In this document: positions 51,132 to 60,068 of the stretch, one piece after another | Numbering within the stretch: position 1 is the first letter of the stretch | Layout: each line of letters begins with the position of its first letter | Origin: Chryseobacterium camelliae | Lineage (GTDB): Bacteria > Bacteroidota > Bacteroidia > Flavobacteriales > Weeksellaceae | Length of the DNA stretch: 64,000 bases | Direction: 5' to 3' | Assembly: GCF_002770595.1 (NCBI RefSeq) | Contig: NZ_CP022986.1 | Span: forward strand, 124,001 to 188,000 | Made by a program: the position numbers and the translations under genes | The notes under the pieces: generated by a model | Told to the model about the DNA's origin: nothing | Database searches by the model: none | What the model saw: the letters and a program-made list of their open reading frames with translations, nothing else

Positions 51132-51563
51132 ATGATGAACAATAAGAAAATCGCCGTAGACTTTGACGGAACCATTGTTGATGATGCCTATCCCGCGATC
51201 GGCAAGCCGAAAATTTTCGCTTTTGAAACATTGAAGAGATTACAGTCTGAAGGATACCGCCTGATCCTGTGGACCTATAGGCACGGGAAGACCCTTGATG
51301 AGGCCGTAGAATTCTGCAGAAAGAACGGTGTTGAATTTTATGCCGTGAACTCAAGCTTTGAAGGGGAAGTATTCGATTGTGAAACCCAGTCCAGAAAACT
51401 GGATGCAGACTGGTTCATTGATGACAGGAACCTTGGTGGTTTCCCTGGTTGGGGCGAGATTTACAATATCATTCAGGACAGGATAGAATTCCGTGTGGAA
51501 GGAAAAGAGGTCCTGGCATATTCCAAACTTAAAAAAGAAAAGAAAAAAGGATTGTTCTGGTAA
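51132..51563 (+). CDS. HAD-superfamily hydrolase, BT0820 type
   Basis: A 143-residue minimal HAD fold: motif I VDFDGTIV (nucleophile D in DFDGT), motif II LWTYRHG and motif III/IV DADWFIDDRNLGG. No cap domain, so it probably acts on a large or polymeric phosphate substrate. It resembles the small Bacteroides protein BT0820, whose substrate is unknown to me. Either of two adjacent ATGs (51132, 51135) could be the start. Confidence 0.85.
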   Translation: MMNNKKIAVDFDGTIVDDAYPAIGKPKIFAFETLKRLQSEGYRLILWTYRHGKTLDEAVEFCRKNGVEFYAVNSSFEGEVFDCETQSRKLDADWFIDDRNLGGFPGWGEIYNIIQDRIEFRVEGKEVLAYSKLKKEKKKGLFW

Positions 51564-51654
51564 GAATGATCTGACTATGGATCAGCGTAACAGGATATCA
51601 GATTTTTAATCTGTTATTGTTGCACTGCCATATTGATAAATTGTCACATTATTT

Positions 51655-52464
51655 ATGATTCATTTAAAAACGATAGACGAACTTCGTCTGATGAAGCAGA
51701 GTGCCCATCTGGTATCCCGTACGCTGGGTATGCTGGCCAAAGAAATAAAACCTGGCATCACCACGTTGCATTTGGATAAATTAGCCTACGAATTCATTAA
51801 GGACAATGGCGGAGAGCCTGCTTTCCTGGGGTACGGAGGATTTCCCAATTCATTATGTATTTCCCCGAATGAGCAGGTCGTACACGGGTTTCCCAATAAG
51901 GAAGAGGTAAAAGAAGGCGATGTACTTTCCGTGGACTGTGGGGCTATACTCAATGGCTTTGTAGGCGATCACGCCTATACCTTTGAGATCGGTGAAGTGA
52001 AGCCTGAAGTGAAAAAACTCCTTCAGGTAACCAAGGAATCTTTATATAAAGGTATTGAGCAGTGTGTCCGGGGAAAAAGGATAGGAGATATCTCCCATGC
52101 CATCCAGTCATATTGTGAAGGCCATGGATACGGAGTAGTAAGGGAGCTGGTAGGCCACGGGCTGGGCAGGAAGATGCATGAAGATCCACAGGTTCCCAAT
52201 TACGGAAGGCAGGGAAGCGGGAAAGTCATCAAAGACGGACTTGCCATTGCCATTGAACCGATGATCAATATGGGAACGGAAAAAGTAAAATTCCACAGTG
52301 ACGGCTGGACCGTTACGACGCTGGATAACCAGACGTCTGCCCATTTTGAACATGATGTGGCCGTTATCAATGGAAAACCGGTGTTGTTATCTACATTCAA
52401 ATACATCTATGAGGCTTTGGGAATCGAAAGCGATGAGGAAAAGCCTTTCCAACTGGATTTTTAA
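51655..52464 (+). CDS. map: Type I methionine aminopeptidase
   Basis: A 269-residue M24A enzyme that removes the initiator methionine. The five metal ligands are seen in VDCGAI, VGDHAY, GHGLGRKMHE, IEPMIN and FEHDVAV. No zinc-finger extension, as usual for bacteria. Its TAA overlaps the ATG of the methyltransferase gene by one base, implying coupling. It is not in a ribosomal-protein operon here. Confidence 0.96.
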   Translation: MIHLKTIDELRLMKQSAHLVSRTLGMLAKEIKPGITTLHLDKLAYEFIKDNGGEPAFLGYGGFPNSLCISPNEQVVHGFPNKEEVKEGDVLSVDCGAILNGFVGDHAYTFEIGEVKPEVKKLLQVTKESLYKGIEQCVRGKRIGDISHAIQSYCEGHGYGVVRELVGHGLGRKMHEDPQVPNYGRQGSGKVIKDGLAIAIEPMINMGTEKVKFHSDGWTVTTLDNQTSAHFEHDVAVINGKPVLLSTFKYIYEALGIESDEEKPFQLDF

Positions 52465-53246
52465 TGAAAAAGTTAACCAGGCTACTGCTGAATAAAATTC
52501 CCCGACCGATGCTGATCAAAATGAGCATCTGGGCAAGGCCGATCATTTACCGCCTTTTCCAGGGAAATGAATTTTATGATCCTATTGATGGTAGGTCCTA
52601 CCGGAAATTCCTGCCTTACGGATATGGAAAGCAAAGGGAAAACGCCCTTTCTCCCGGTACCCTGAGCCTGGAAAGGCACCGGCAGATGTGGCTGTACCTT
52701 CAGAATGAAACAGATTTTTTCATCAGAAACCATAAAGTACTCCATATTGCGCCTGAACAGGAATTTCTCAGGAAATTCAAAAGGATGCGTAACCTGAACT
52801 ATATTTCGGCAGACCTGTATTCGCCGATCGTGGATGTAAAAGCAGATATCCTGGATCTTCCTTTTGAAGATAACAGCTTTGATATCATTTTCTGCAATCA
52901 TGTACTGGAACACATTCAGGATGATGCAAAAGCCATGAGTGAACTGTACCGTGTGATGCGTCCCGGCGGATGGGGGATTTTTCAGGTTCCGATGAAGAAT
53001 ACTCTGGAAAAAACCTATGAGGATTTCACCATTACGGATCCTAAGGAACGGCAGAAGCATTTCGGGCAGTATGACCATGTCCGCTGGTACGGGATGGACT
53101 ATTTCGACCGGCTCAGGAAAGCAGGATTCAAAACAGAACCCAATTATTACTCCCAGAAATTCTCAGCAGAGGAAATCAGGAAATATGGATTGAGGCATAG
53201 CGAAATCCTTCCTGTAGTATATAAAAATAAAACGTCTTCTTACTGA
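52464..53246 (+). CDS. SAM-dependent methyltransferase, type 11
   Basis: A 260-residue class I methyltransferase. The core runs from VLHIAPEQEF (about 93, an unusual motif I without the GxGxG run) through KADILDLPFEDNSFDIIFCNHVLEH and MRPGGWGIFQVP. The atypical IAPEQ motif I is shared with sugar/lipid methyltransferase-like families. Substrate unknown. The basic N-terminus with a hydrophobic stretch (about 15-33) may associate with the membrane. Coupled to map by a TAATG overlap. Confidence 0.82.
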   Translation: MKKLTRLLLNKIPRPMLIKMSIWARPIIYRLFQGNEFYDPIDGRSYRKFLPYGYGKQRENALSPGTLSLERHRQMWLYLQNETDFFIRNHKVLHIAPEQEFLRKFKRMRNLNYISADLYSPIVDVKADILDLPFEDNSFDIIFCNHVLEHIQDDAKAMSELYRVMRPGGWGIFQVPMKNTLEKTYEDFTITDPKERQKHFGQYDHVRWYGMDYFDRLRKAGFKTEPNYYSQKFSAEEIRKYGLRHSEILPVVYKNKTSSY

Positions 53247-53255
53247 AGACGTTTT
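53229..53255. terminator. Bidirectional terminator containing the methyltransferase stop codon
   Basis: AAAACGTCTTC/GAAGACGTTTT perfect stem with a 5-base loop, then T-run; the last codons of the methyltransferase are inside the stem. Confidence 0.9.
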
Positions 53256-53276
53256 TTATTTTTAGCTGCTTGTATA

Positions 53277-53984
53277 TTATTCCCTGATAAAAGTATACGG
53301 CATATAAGCATCTATTGTTATGATATATTGTCCCTTCTGAAGGTATCCGGTCTCAAGCTGTATCCTTTCACCGGCACTTTTGGATTCAGAAACCAGTTTC
53401 CCCGAAGCATCATAAATCCTAACATTAAGATTCTTTTGAATGCCTTCTATCGTCAGACTCTCTTTTACCGGATTAGGGTAGGCTCTGAATATTTTGTTCT
53501 GAGTTTTGATGTCCGTTGTTCCAAGGGTAAAGCTATTGTAGGAAATTGTATTTCCTGACGGAGCTGTTATAGTCAGCATTTTCCCGCTTCCGTACTGTAT
53601 AACCTGATAAGAATAAACGGTTCCGGCAGGAGTATTTTCGAACATATCACAATTTTTCTGGTCATAACTGTTCACAGCCACCTGGTTAGTTCCCATATAA
53701 TATGCCAGTGTGCAGCCTGAACCGTTTTTGGAAAAGGTATTGGTCCCGGGGATAAAAGTAATGGATGCCGGTGCCGAATTGAAATACCTGGAATTAAAGA
53801 TGTAATTATTCCCGCTGCCGTTAGCCGAAAAGGAAGATGCTCCCACGCCTACATCCATGGCCGGAGTATTGGTGGATTGTCCGTTCACAGTAATATTGGA
53901 AATGTACCAGCTGGCAGAGGTAAGATCAGGAGTCTGGGCTTGGGATAATACGCCTATCATCATCAAAAATAAAGCTTTTTTCAT
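53277..53984 (-). CDS. Secreted protein with type IX secretion sorting domain
   Basis: A 235-residue protein: signal peptide (GVLSQAQ), a 130-residue beta-rich domain starting SASWYISNITVNG that resembles lipocalin-like META folds, and a C-terminal type A sorting domain (FRAYPNPVKESLTIEG, then VRIYDASGKLV and LQKGQYIITI). The sorting domain routes cargo through the Bacteroidota T9SS to the cell surface or medium. The function of the passenger is unknown. Single gene. Confidence 0.85.
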   Translation of the reverse strand: MKKALFLMMIGVLSQAQTPDLTSASWYISNITVNGQSTNTPAMDVGVGASSFSANGSGNNYIFNSRYFNSAPASITFIPGTNTFSKNGSGCTLAYYMGTNQVAVNSYDQKNCDMFENTPAGTVYSYQVIQYGSGKMLTITAPSGNTISYNSFTLGTTDIKTQNKIFRAYPNPVKESLTIEGIQKNLNVRIYDASGKLVSESKSAGERIQLETGYLQKGQYIITIDAYMPYTFIRE

Positions 53985-54027
53985 AGGGATAATTTTTCCA
54001 AATATAGTGAAAAAAACATCTTGTTGC

Positions 54028-54354
54028 TTAATTTGAAACTGCTTTTAATCCTATGACGGAACCGATTAGCGTAATGATAAAAAAGATCCTCCAGAAACTC
54101 ACCGGATCTTTAAAAAAGAAAATGCCCATCAAAACCGTTCCCACTGCTCCGATTCCCGTCCATACTGCATAAGCAGTACCGATGGGCAGCGTCTGGGTAG
54201 CTTTGATCAGCAAGAGCATACTGATCGTTAATGAAATCAGGAAGCCTGCAAACCAGCAGTACATTTCACTTCCGGAAGTTTCCTTTACTTTGGCCAGGCA
54301 TGAAGCAAAAGCCACTTCAAACAATCCGGCAATGACTAAAATCAACCAGTTCAT
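54028..54354 (-). CDS. SMR family small multidrug/guanidinium exporter
   Basis: A 108-residue protein with four membrane helices; the essential glutamate is in AGLFEVAFA (E13), and GTAYAVWTGIGAVGTVL is the family signature in helix 3. Works as an antiparallel or dual-topology dimer in the inner membrane exchanging protons for cationic compounds or guanidinium. The closest type looks like SugE/Gdx, but only a full alignment can decide. The Crp-like gene lies upstream on the same strand, separated by a low-complexity tract. Confidence 0.9.
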   Translation of the reverse strand: MNWLILVIAGLFEVAFASCLAKVKETSGSEMYCWFAGFLISLTISMLLLIKATQTLPIGTAYAVWTGIGAVGTVLMGIFFFKDPVSFWRIFFIITLIGSVIGLKAVSN

Positions 54355-54466
54355 AATTTAATTTTCAGGCAAAGTTCAGGATTTTAGCGGCAATATTATT
54401 TTACAATTGTTAAAAAACAACCTATCTACCTATCTTACTCATCTGTAGAATTCCTAAACCCTAGCA

Positions 54467-54515
54467 CTCTCCACTCTCTCACCCTCAAACTCTCAAACCC
54501 TCAGACATTCTCACT
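54467..54515. repeat. Degenerate 8-bp tandem array
   Basis: Six degenerate octamers of the type CTC(A/T)(A/C)A(C/A)(C/T): the clearest are 54476-54483, 54484-54491, 54492-54499 and 54500-54507. The tract lies between the Crp-like stop and the SMR start (both minus strand) and continues to the left as CCTATCTACC-type sequence from 54421. Confidence 0.65.
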
Positions 54516-54522
54516 CTATACC

Positions 54523-55086
54523 TCATTTCATCTCCGCCCTGATCCTGCTCAGCGTCACCTGGCTGATCCCGAGATACGAAGCGATATGCCCAAGCTGCAC
54601 GCGCTGTAACAGATCCGGCTTATCCTGCATCAGATCCCTGTAGCATTCGGCAGCGGTTTTAAACTGCCTGGATAGGATCATTTCTTCCGTTTTCACCAGT
54701 TCTTTTTCGGCAAATCTTCTGCCCCAGTTGGCCATATGGATGTCATCCTCATACAATTTTTTCAGCCGGTCTGTTTCTATACGATATAAGCTGCAGTCTT
54801 CCAGGAGCTCTATATGTTCATAGCCTGGCCGGTCTTCCACATAGCTTTTCATGGAAACCACCGGATCTCCCTCTTTGCCGAACCAGAATGTAATATCCCG
54901 GTCTTCTGTTGCGGCGTAGGCACGTACCATTCCTTTTTTGATAAAATAGACATAGGGAACAACTTTATTGCCTTCCATCAGTACAAAATTTTTGGGATAT
55001 GAAACTTCAGCAACAGCTTTTGCCAGCCTGACTTTAGATTGTTCAGGAAGAAAATAAATCCGGTCCAGGATTTCTTCAATATCCAT
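54523..55086 (-). CDS. Crp/Fnr-family transcriptional regulator
   Basis: A 187-residue protein with an N-terminal cyclic-nucleotide-binding-like domain (about 10-120; KNFVLMEGNKVVPYVYFIKKG) and a compact C-terminal HTH (LGHIASYLGISQVTLSRIRAEMK). The cAMP-binding RxS motif is not evident, and no cysteine cluster for an iron-sulfur sensor is present, so the signal is unknown. Such short Crp-like proteins are common in Bacteroidota, often near efflux or detoxification genes as here. Confidence 0.85.
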   Translation of the reverse strand: MDIEEILDRIYFLPEQSKVRLAKAVAEVSYPKNFVLMEGNKVVPYVYFIKKGMVRAYAATEDRDITFWFGKEGDPVVSMKSYVEDRPGYEHIELLEDCSLYRIETDRLKKLYEDDIHMANWGRRFAEKELVKTEEMILSRQFKTAAECYRDLMQDKPDLLQRVQLGHIASYLGISQVTLSRIRAEMK

Positions 55087-55185
55087 AATTTTTTATTTAA
55101 GTCAAAAATAGAGTTTTACGATAGAATACTATGTTCTTTGCTATATGATTGTAGCTAAATAAAGGAATTGTTAAAAATATTTGGA

Positions 55186-55200
55186 TAAACGTTTAACCTA
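55186..55200. promoter_or_regulatory. LacI-type operator site 1
   Basis: Contains the perfect palindrome TAAACGTTTA (55186-55195) with the extension ACCTA. The whole 15-bp string recurs exactly at 56443-56457. It is 224 bases upstream of the lacI-family gene, in an otherwise gene-free 337-bp spacer (55087-55423). Confidence 0.7.
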
Positions 55201-55373
55201 AATATAATACGGGTCAGGGGAATTTTGTAAAGTTCTTTGCAATATATGAACATACTTCTTACTATATCTGTGTTTATATATATGTAAATCAGTATATTAT
55301 AATTATATTTCTGTTTTAAATAAAAAGCTGCGAAAATACATTTATTTTAGGAATCTGCAAAAAAATGTATGTA

Positions 55374-55405
55374 TTGTTTTATTACCAATTTATGAAATAT
55401 TTTTG
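55374..55405 (+). promoter_or_regulatory. Promoter of the LacI-family gene
   Basis: TTG at 55374-55376, 21-bp spacer, TATTTTTG at 55398-55405; leader about 12 bases. Confidence 0.55.
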
Positions 55406-55423
55406 CCCACTTGACTTCCCCAA

Positions 55424-56422
55424 ATGAAAAGAGCGTCCATTAAAGATATAGCAAAACTGGCCGGTGTTTCCGTGGCAACGGTTTCTTATGTCCTGAATAA
55501 AAAGGAAGGGAGCAGGATAGGAGAGGCGACCAGGGAAAAAATTTTGGAAATTGCTGAAACGATTAACTATATTCCCAACAAAATGGCCCGAAGCCTGAAA
55601 ACGAATAAGAGCAAACTGATCGGATTGATCGTAGCTGATATTTCCAACGATTTTTATTCCGGAATGGCCAGATATATAGAAGACGAAGCCATGAAACTGG
55701 GCTATACACTCCTGATCGGCAGCTCAGATGAAAATCCCGCAAAATTTAAAAAGCTGACGGAACTTTTTTCGGAGCAGCAGGTGGACGGAATGATCATCGC
55801 ACCGGTAATGAATTCGGATGAGACCGTACAGAAGCTGATCAATGATCAGTTCCCGGTTGTCACTGTAGACCGTTATCTTACCCATACAGCGGTTGCCGGG
55901 GTGCGGGTTAACAATGATGAGGTTTCGGAAGAGGTATGCCGGTTCCTTGCAGGTAAAAAATTTAAGGAGATCGCGTACGTAGGATACGATACCCGTTTGC
56001 CTCATCTGCTCGACAGGCAGCAGGGATTCGAGCAGCAAAGTGAAAAAGAAAAAGTGCAGATACAGAAAATTTTGGTGGGATTAGACAATATTGCCGGCGA
56101 AGTACACCAGGGCCTGGATCTGTATTTTCAAAACAGCAACAACAGAAAGGCTGTCTATTTTTCAAGCAATAAGCTTGCTGTGGCAGGACTGGCCTATTTT
56201 ATACAGAAAAATATACGGGTACCGGAAGATGTTTCCGTTATTGCATTTGATGAAACAGATGCCTATTCGCTTTTTCCTGTTGAAATAGATTATATTCAGC
56301 AGCCGCTGGATGAAATGGCGAAAACAGCCGTAAAATTGCTCGATGATCAGATCAATGGTCAGCCTTCACGAAAAAGCATGATTTTTCCGGCCCGCTTAAT
56401 TCATAAAAAATCAGTACAATAA
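55424..56422 (+). CDS. LacI-family transcriptional regulator of the ketose locus
   Basis: A 332-residue regulator: N-terminal HTH SIKDIAKLAGVSVATVSYVLN followed by the hinge helix (NKMARSLKTNKS) and a periplasmic-binding-protein-like sensor domain starting LIGLIVADISNDFYSGMARY. Effector is likely a sugar or sugar phosphate. It is the first gene of a five-gene unit with sugar kinase, permease, porin and epimerase; the next gene begins 34 bases later behind an operator palindrome. Two identical candidate operators imply autoregulation and separate control of the metabolic genes. Confidence 0.93.
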   Translation: MKRASIKDIAKLAGVSVATVSYVLNKKEGSRIGEATREKILEIAETINYIPNKMARSLKTNKSKLIGLIVADISNDFYSGMARYIEDEAMKLGYTLLIGSSDENPAKFKKLTELFSEQQVDGMIIAPVMNSDETVQKLINDQFPVVTVDRYLTHTAVAGVRVNNDEVSEEVCRFLAGKKFKEIAYVGYDTRLPHLLDRQQGFEQQSEKEKVQIQKILVGLDNIAGEVHQGLDLYFQNSNNRKAVYFSSNKLAVAGLAYFIQKNIRVPEDVSVIAFDETDAYSLFPVEIDYIQQPLDEMAKTAVKLLDDQINGQPSRKSMIFPARLIHKKSVQ

Positions 56423-56441
56423 AATTTTTTTAATACTAAAC

Positions 56442-56453
56442 TTAAACGTTTAA
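56442..56453. promoter_or_regulatory. LacI-type operator site 2, at the kinase start
   Basis: Perfect 12-bp palindrome TTAAACGTTTAA; with ACCTA after it, bases 56443-56457 are identical to site 1. It ends 3 bases before the kinase ATG, so a bound repressor would block elongation from lacI or a promoter in the 34-bp gap. Confidence 0.75.
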
Positions 56454-56456
56454 CCT

Positions 56457-57365
56457 ATGATAGAACAGAAACCATATGTCGTTTGTTTCGGAGAAGTGCT
56501 CTGGGACATCTTTCCTCAGGGATCGAGGGCAGGAGGAGCTCCTTTTAATGCTGCATACAATATCTATAAAAACGGAATTGATGCCACGGTACTCAGCAGG
56601 GTAGGGAATGATGCTCTCGGCGAAAAGCTGCTGAAACAGATCAGCGGCTGGAATATGACCACCGATTTTATCCAGAATGATACAGATCACCCGACCAGTA
56701 CCGTTATTGCCAGTATAGATGAGCACAACGAAGCCAGTTATGAGATCGTTAACCATGTAGCCTGGGATTATATTGATTTCCTTCCTGAGCACAAGAAGCT
56801 TATCTCAGAGGCAGGAGCTTTTGTTTTCGGGAGCCTTTCAGCCAGGAATGAAAAAACAAGAAATACATTGTTCCGGCTTCTGGAGCATGCAAAGCTTAAG
56901 ATTTTCGATGTGAATTTCAGGCCGCCTTTCATCGATATTACCGTTGTTAAAGAACTGTTGCACCGCGCAGATATTGTTAAGATGAACAAAGCGGAAATGA
57001 GGAAGATCATGCAGTTCCTCAGCGAGGAGTTTGAAAGTGAGGATGAAAGTGCATCTTACCTGCAGGAACATTTCAATATCCATGAAATCATTCTGACCAA
57101 AGGAAGCAAGGGCGCCAGGTACTTTAAAGGCAACAGGAATTACGGTTTTCCGGCGGTTCCCGTAACGATCACCGACACGGTAGGCAGCGGCGATGCTTTC
57201 CTGGCCGGATTTATATCCAAAAGAATCCGGAATGCAGGTCCCGAAGAGATCATGAATGAAGCGACTGCACTCGGCGCATTCATCACCTCCAAGCCAGGGG
57301 CTTGTCCTGATTATGAAACTGAAGAATTTCAGAAGTTTAAGGCATCAAACAACCTGTTAACCTAA
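56457..57365 (+). CDS. PfkB-family sugar kinase (fructokinase-like)
   Basis: A 302-residue ribokinase-fold kinase. The substrate-binding start is CFGEVLWDIFPQG with RAGGAPFNAAYN, and the PfkB signature DTVGSGDAFLAGF carries the catalytic base D246. The opening and the GGAPFN motif match fructokinases, so ATP-dependent 6-phosphorylation of fructose is likely. In this operon it would follow the 3-epimerase and deliver fructose 6-phosphate to glycolysis. Eleven bases separate it from the permease gene. Confidence 0.9.
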   Translation: MIEQKPYVVCFGEVLWDIFPQGSRAGGAPFNAAYNIYKNGIDATVLSRVGNDALGEKLLKQISGWNMTTDFIQNDTDHPTSTVIASIDEHNEASYEIVNHVAWDYIDFLPEHKKLISEAGAFVFGSLSARNEKTRNTLFRLLEHAKLKIFDVNFRPPFIDITVVKELLHRADIVKMNKAEMRKIMQFLSEEFESEDESASYLQEHFNIHEIILTKGSKGARYFKGNRNYGFPAVPVTITDTVGSGDAFLAGFISKRIRNAGPEEIMNEATALGAFITSKPGACPDYETEEFQKFKASNNLLT

Positions 57366-57376
57366 AGGCTCATCCT

Positions 57377-58624
57377 ATGAACTCAGCTAAATTTACCGAA
57401 AAAAAGTATGTGATCGTACTCGCGTTCGTTACTTCCCTTTTCTTTTTCTGGGCCATTGCCCTTACGATGGGAGATGTCCTGAACAAACACTTTCAGAATG
57501 TGCTTCATATTTCAAAATCGAAATCAGGGCTGGTACAGCTGTCGATTTTCGGTGCCTATGCCCTGATGGGTATTCCGGCAGGATATTTCATGAAGAGATT
57601 CGGATACAAGATGGGAGTGATCCTAGGACTGGTATTGTTTGCAGGCGGATGCTTCCTGTTTGTTCCTGCGGCCAACCACGCTTCATTTGATTTCTTCAGA
57701 ATTGCCCTGTTCATCCTGGCCCTCGGGATGGCTACGCTTGAAACGGTAGCCCACCCTTTCGTCGCCGCCCTTGGAAATGAAAAGACCAGTGACCAGAGGG
57801 TTAATTTTGCACAGTCATTCAACGGTCTCGGTGCTATCGTAGGACCCCTTTTAGGAGGTGTGTTCATTTTCGGAGGAGCAGGTGACGACCGTTCATTGGA
57901 TTCTGTGAAAAGCCTGTATACCTGTATCGGGATTGTTATCCTTCTCCTGGCCGTTACGTTTTCATTGATAAAAGTACCGAGCCTTAAAGATCCCCACGCT
58001 GAAGAGGCAGAATTGCTGGACCATGCCGCAGGTAATGATGCTGGTGCATCTGAAAGCAATCCTGATGCCCCTTTATGGAAACAGAGGCATTTTATCTGGG
58101 CCGTTATCGCGCAGTTCTTCAATATTGCGGCACAGGGCGGTACATGGGCTTTCTTTATCAATTACGGTGTAGAAAAAATGCACCTTCAGGAAACCCAGGC
58201 ATCGTATTACTTTTCTTTAAGCATGGCGATGATGATGATCGGAAGGTTCATCGGGACATTCCTGATGCGGTATATTGCACCCAACAAGTTACTGGCTATT
58301 TTTACGGCCTGTAACATTGTCCTGTGCCTGGTCATTTCCCAGAGCTTCGGATGGGTATCGTTTATCAGCCTCATCATGCTGAATTTATTCCTGAGCGTTA
58401 TGTACCCGACTATTTTCAGCCTTGGTCTTAAGAGGCTTGGCAACAAAGTCCAGCAGGCCTCCTCGTTCCTGGTGATGGCCATGTTCGGAGGTGCTGTTTT
58501 CCCGCCGTTGATGGGACATATTGCCGAAACTGATGTAGCGCATGCCTACCTGCTGCCGATCATCTGTTATGTCATCATTATCCTGTTTGCTTTAAAATAT
58601 TACCGTCCCAAAACTTTAAAGTAA
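57377..58624 (+). CDS. MFS sugar permease, FucP-like
   Basis: A 415-residue, twelve-helix transporter of the fucose/glucose-galactose proton symporter group. A charged cytoplasmic loop (about 200-232; KDPHAEEAELLDHAAGN) separates the halves; the first half contains YALMGIPAGYFMKRFGYKMG and ETVAHPFVAALG. It would carry the operon's sugar across the inner membrane. It lies 4 bases before the porin gene. Confidence 0.9.
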   Translation: MNSAKFTEKKYVIVLAFVTSLFFFWAIALTMGDVLNKHFQNVLHISKSKSGLVQLSIFGAYALMGIPAGYFMKRFGYKMGVILGLVLFAGGCFLFVPAANHASFDFFRIALFILALGMATLETVAHPFVAALGNEKTSDQRVNFAQSFNGLGAIVGPLLGGVFIFGGAGDDRSLDSVKSLYTCIGIVILLLAVTFSLIKVPSLKDPHAEEAELLDHAAGNDAGASESNPDAPLWKQRHFIWAVIAQFFNIAAQGGTWAFFINYGVEKMHLQETQASYYFSLSMAMMMIGRFIGTFLMRYIAPNKLLAIFTACNIVLCLVISQSFGWVSFISLIMLNLFLSVMYPTIFSLGLKRLGNKVQQASSFLVMAMFGGAVFPPLMGHIAETDVAHAYLLPIICYVIIILFALKYYRPKTLK

Positions 58625-58628
58625 TCCA

Positions 58629-60032
58629 ATGAAACATATCACGCTGAAAGGCTGCCTGGCAATCGTATTGCTGATCAGCCAGGTTACATATGCCCAGATT
58701 GTTATTACCAATAAGAAGTTTTCTTTCGGAACAACTGGAAGAATTGGCGCAGGATACTCGCCTAATGCAGATGGCAAAACGGGACGCCAGCTAAACCTGA
58801 ACAATCAGGGCTCTCTGGGCGGAAGGATGGATCAGGGCGATTATGTGGATTTTCTGCCTGCCTTCCATTTCACGCCGGTAGTCGGAGGTGACAGTTCCCG
58901 AAGTACAAAAATTGACATGCAGGCGAGGTTAAGCTTTTATTCCGGAGGAACATTTCTCGGAAATGTGGATACCAAGTCCAACCAGGGAATGATCGTGGCT
59001 TTGCCCGAAGCTTTCGTAGAAGCCAGGAATATTATGGGAAGCGACTGGGATGTATGGGCAGGTTCCAGATGGCTGAGATATGATGACATCCACATTGCCG
59101 ATTATTTTTATTTTGATGACCATTCGGCGACAGGCTGGGGAGTAAAGCATAAAAATACACGGTTTTCCATGTTCTTCCCGGCAGTGATCGATACGGCATC
59201 GAGCAATTCAACACCGTATTCTTACACCAATATCATCAGTGGTGCCAAAAACCTGATCTACCGGCAACGGGAAGTTTTTGTGCTGGAACATACGATCCCG
59301 TTCAAAAATAACAGCCTGAAACTGATGGCCGAATTCCATCACGTGGATGAAACCGGAAAAAATGCCGTAGAACAGTATCCGGCGGATAACGGATGGGTGA
59401 TCGGTGCGAAGCTCAATACAGGAATAAAAACTGTTCTTCCCGGTTCTTTCAATCAGTTTTCCGTGCGTTACGGCACCGGAATCGCCAATGGCGGCGATAA
59501 CGGAAATACCCAGACCTGGAGGACTTACGGAGCTCCGGATGCACAGACCCAAACCTACAAAGGAGCCTATTCGTTTACTGCAGTCGAACATGTGCTGTTC
59601 AATATCTCAAACCGCTGGTCGCTGAACGGATATGCTGTTTTTACGACCAGCAAAGGAGGATCGGATAGTAATAATAAAGCTGTTGATTATTATAAAAGGG
59701 AGATCTTCAATAAAAAATCCGAATTCAATACCGGTGTCAGGGCAACGTACTACTTTAACAACTGGTTCCATATCCTCACTGAACTGCATTACGGAGTCAG
59801 GAAAAACGGCACCAAGGATCCGGCTTCCATGGTGAAGCTTGTGCTGGCTCCAACTATTGTTCCTACGGCTGAAAGAAGCGTCTGGGCCAGGCCGCACATC
59901 AGGCTGATCGCCGAGCTTTCCCGATACAACAACGAAGCGATGAATACCCTTTATTCACCGTTCCTTCAACATTCCGGCGCTAAGAGATACGGAACCTACC
60001 TGGGCGTAAGGACAGAATGGTGGGTGTTTTAG
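58629..60032 (+). CDS. LamB/ScrY-type carbohydrate porin
   Basis: A 467-residue outer-membrane protein with signal peptide (VTYAQ) and a C-terminal GVRTEWWVF strand typical of beta-barrels. The segment VWAGSRWLRYDDIHIADYFY matches the maltoporin WAGKRFYQRHDVHMIDFYY region, so I assign it to the LamB family. These form trimeric sugar-selective channels without TonB. Use of a porin, in place of a SusC/D pair, suggests a small soluble sugar. It sits between the permease and epimerase genes. Confidence 0.85.
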   Translation: MKHITLKGCLAIVLLISQVTYAQIVITNKKFSFGTTGRIGAGYSPNADGKTGRQLNLNNQGSLGGRMDQGDYVDFLPAFHFTPVVGGDSSRSTKIDMQARLSFYSGGTFLGNVDTKSNQGMIVALPEAFVEARNIMGSDWDVWAGSRWLRYDDIHIADYFYFDDHSATGWGVKHKNTRFSMFFPAVIDTASSNSTPYSYTNIISGAKNLIYRQREVFVLEHTIPFKNNSLKLMAEFHHVDETGKNAVEQYPADNGWVIGAKLNTGIKTVLPGSFNQFSVRYGTGIANGGDNGNTQTWRTYGAPDAQTQTYKGAYSFTAVEHVLFNISNRWSLNGYAVFTTSKGGSDSNNKAVDYYKREIFNKKSEFNTGVRATYYFNNWFHILTELHYGVRKNGTKDPASMVKLVLAPTIVPTAERSVWARPHIRLIAELSRYNNEAMNTLYSPFLQHSGAKRYGTYLGVRTEWWVF

Positions 60033-60068
60033 CAAACAGTAAATAACTAAACCCAAAAATGAAATAGT

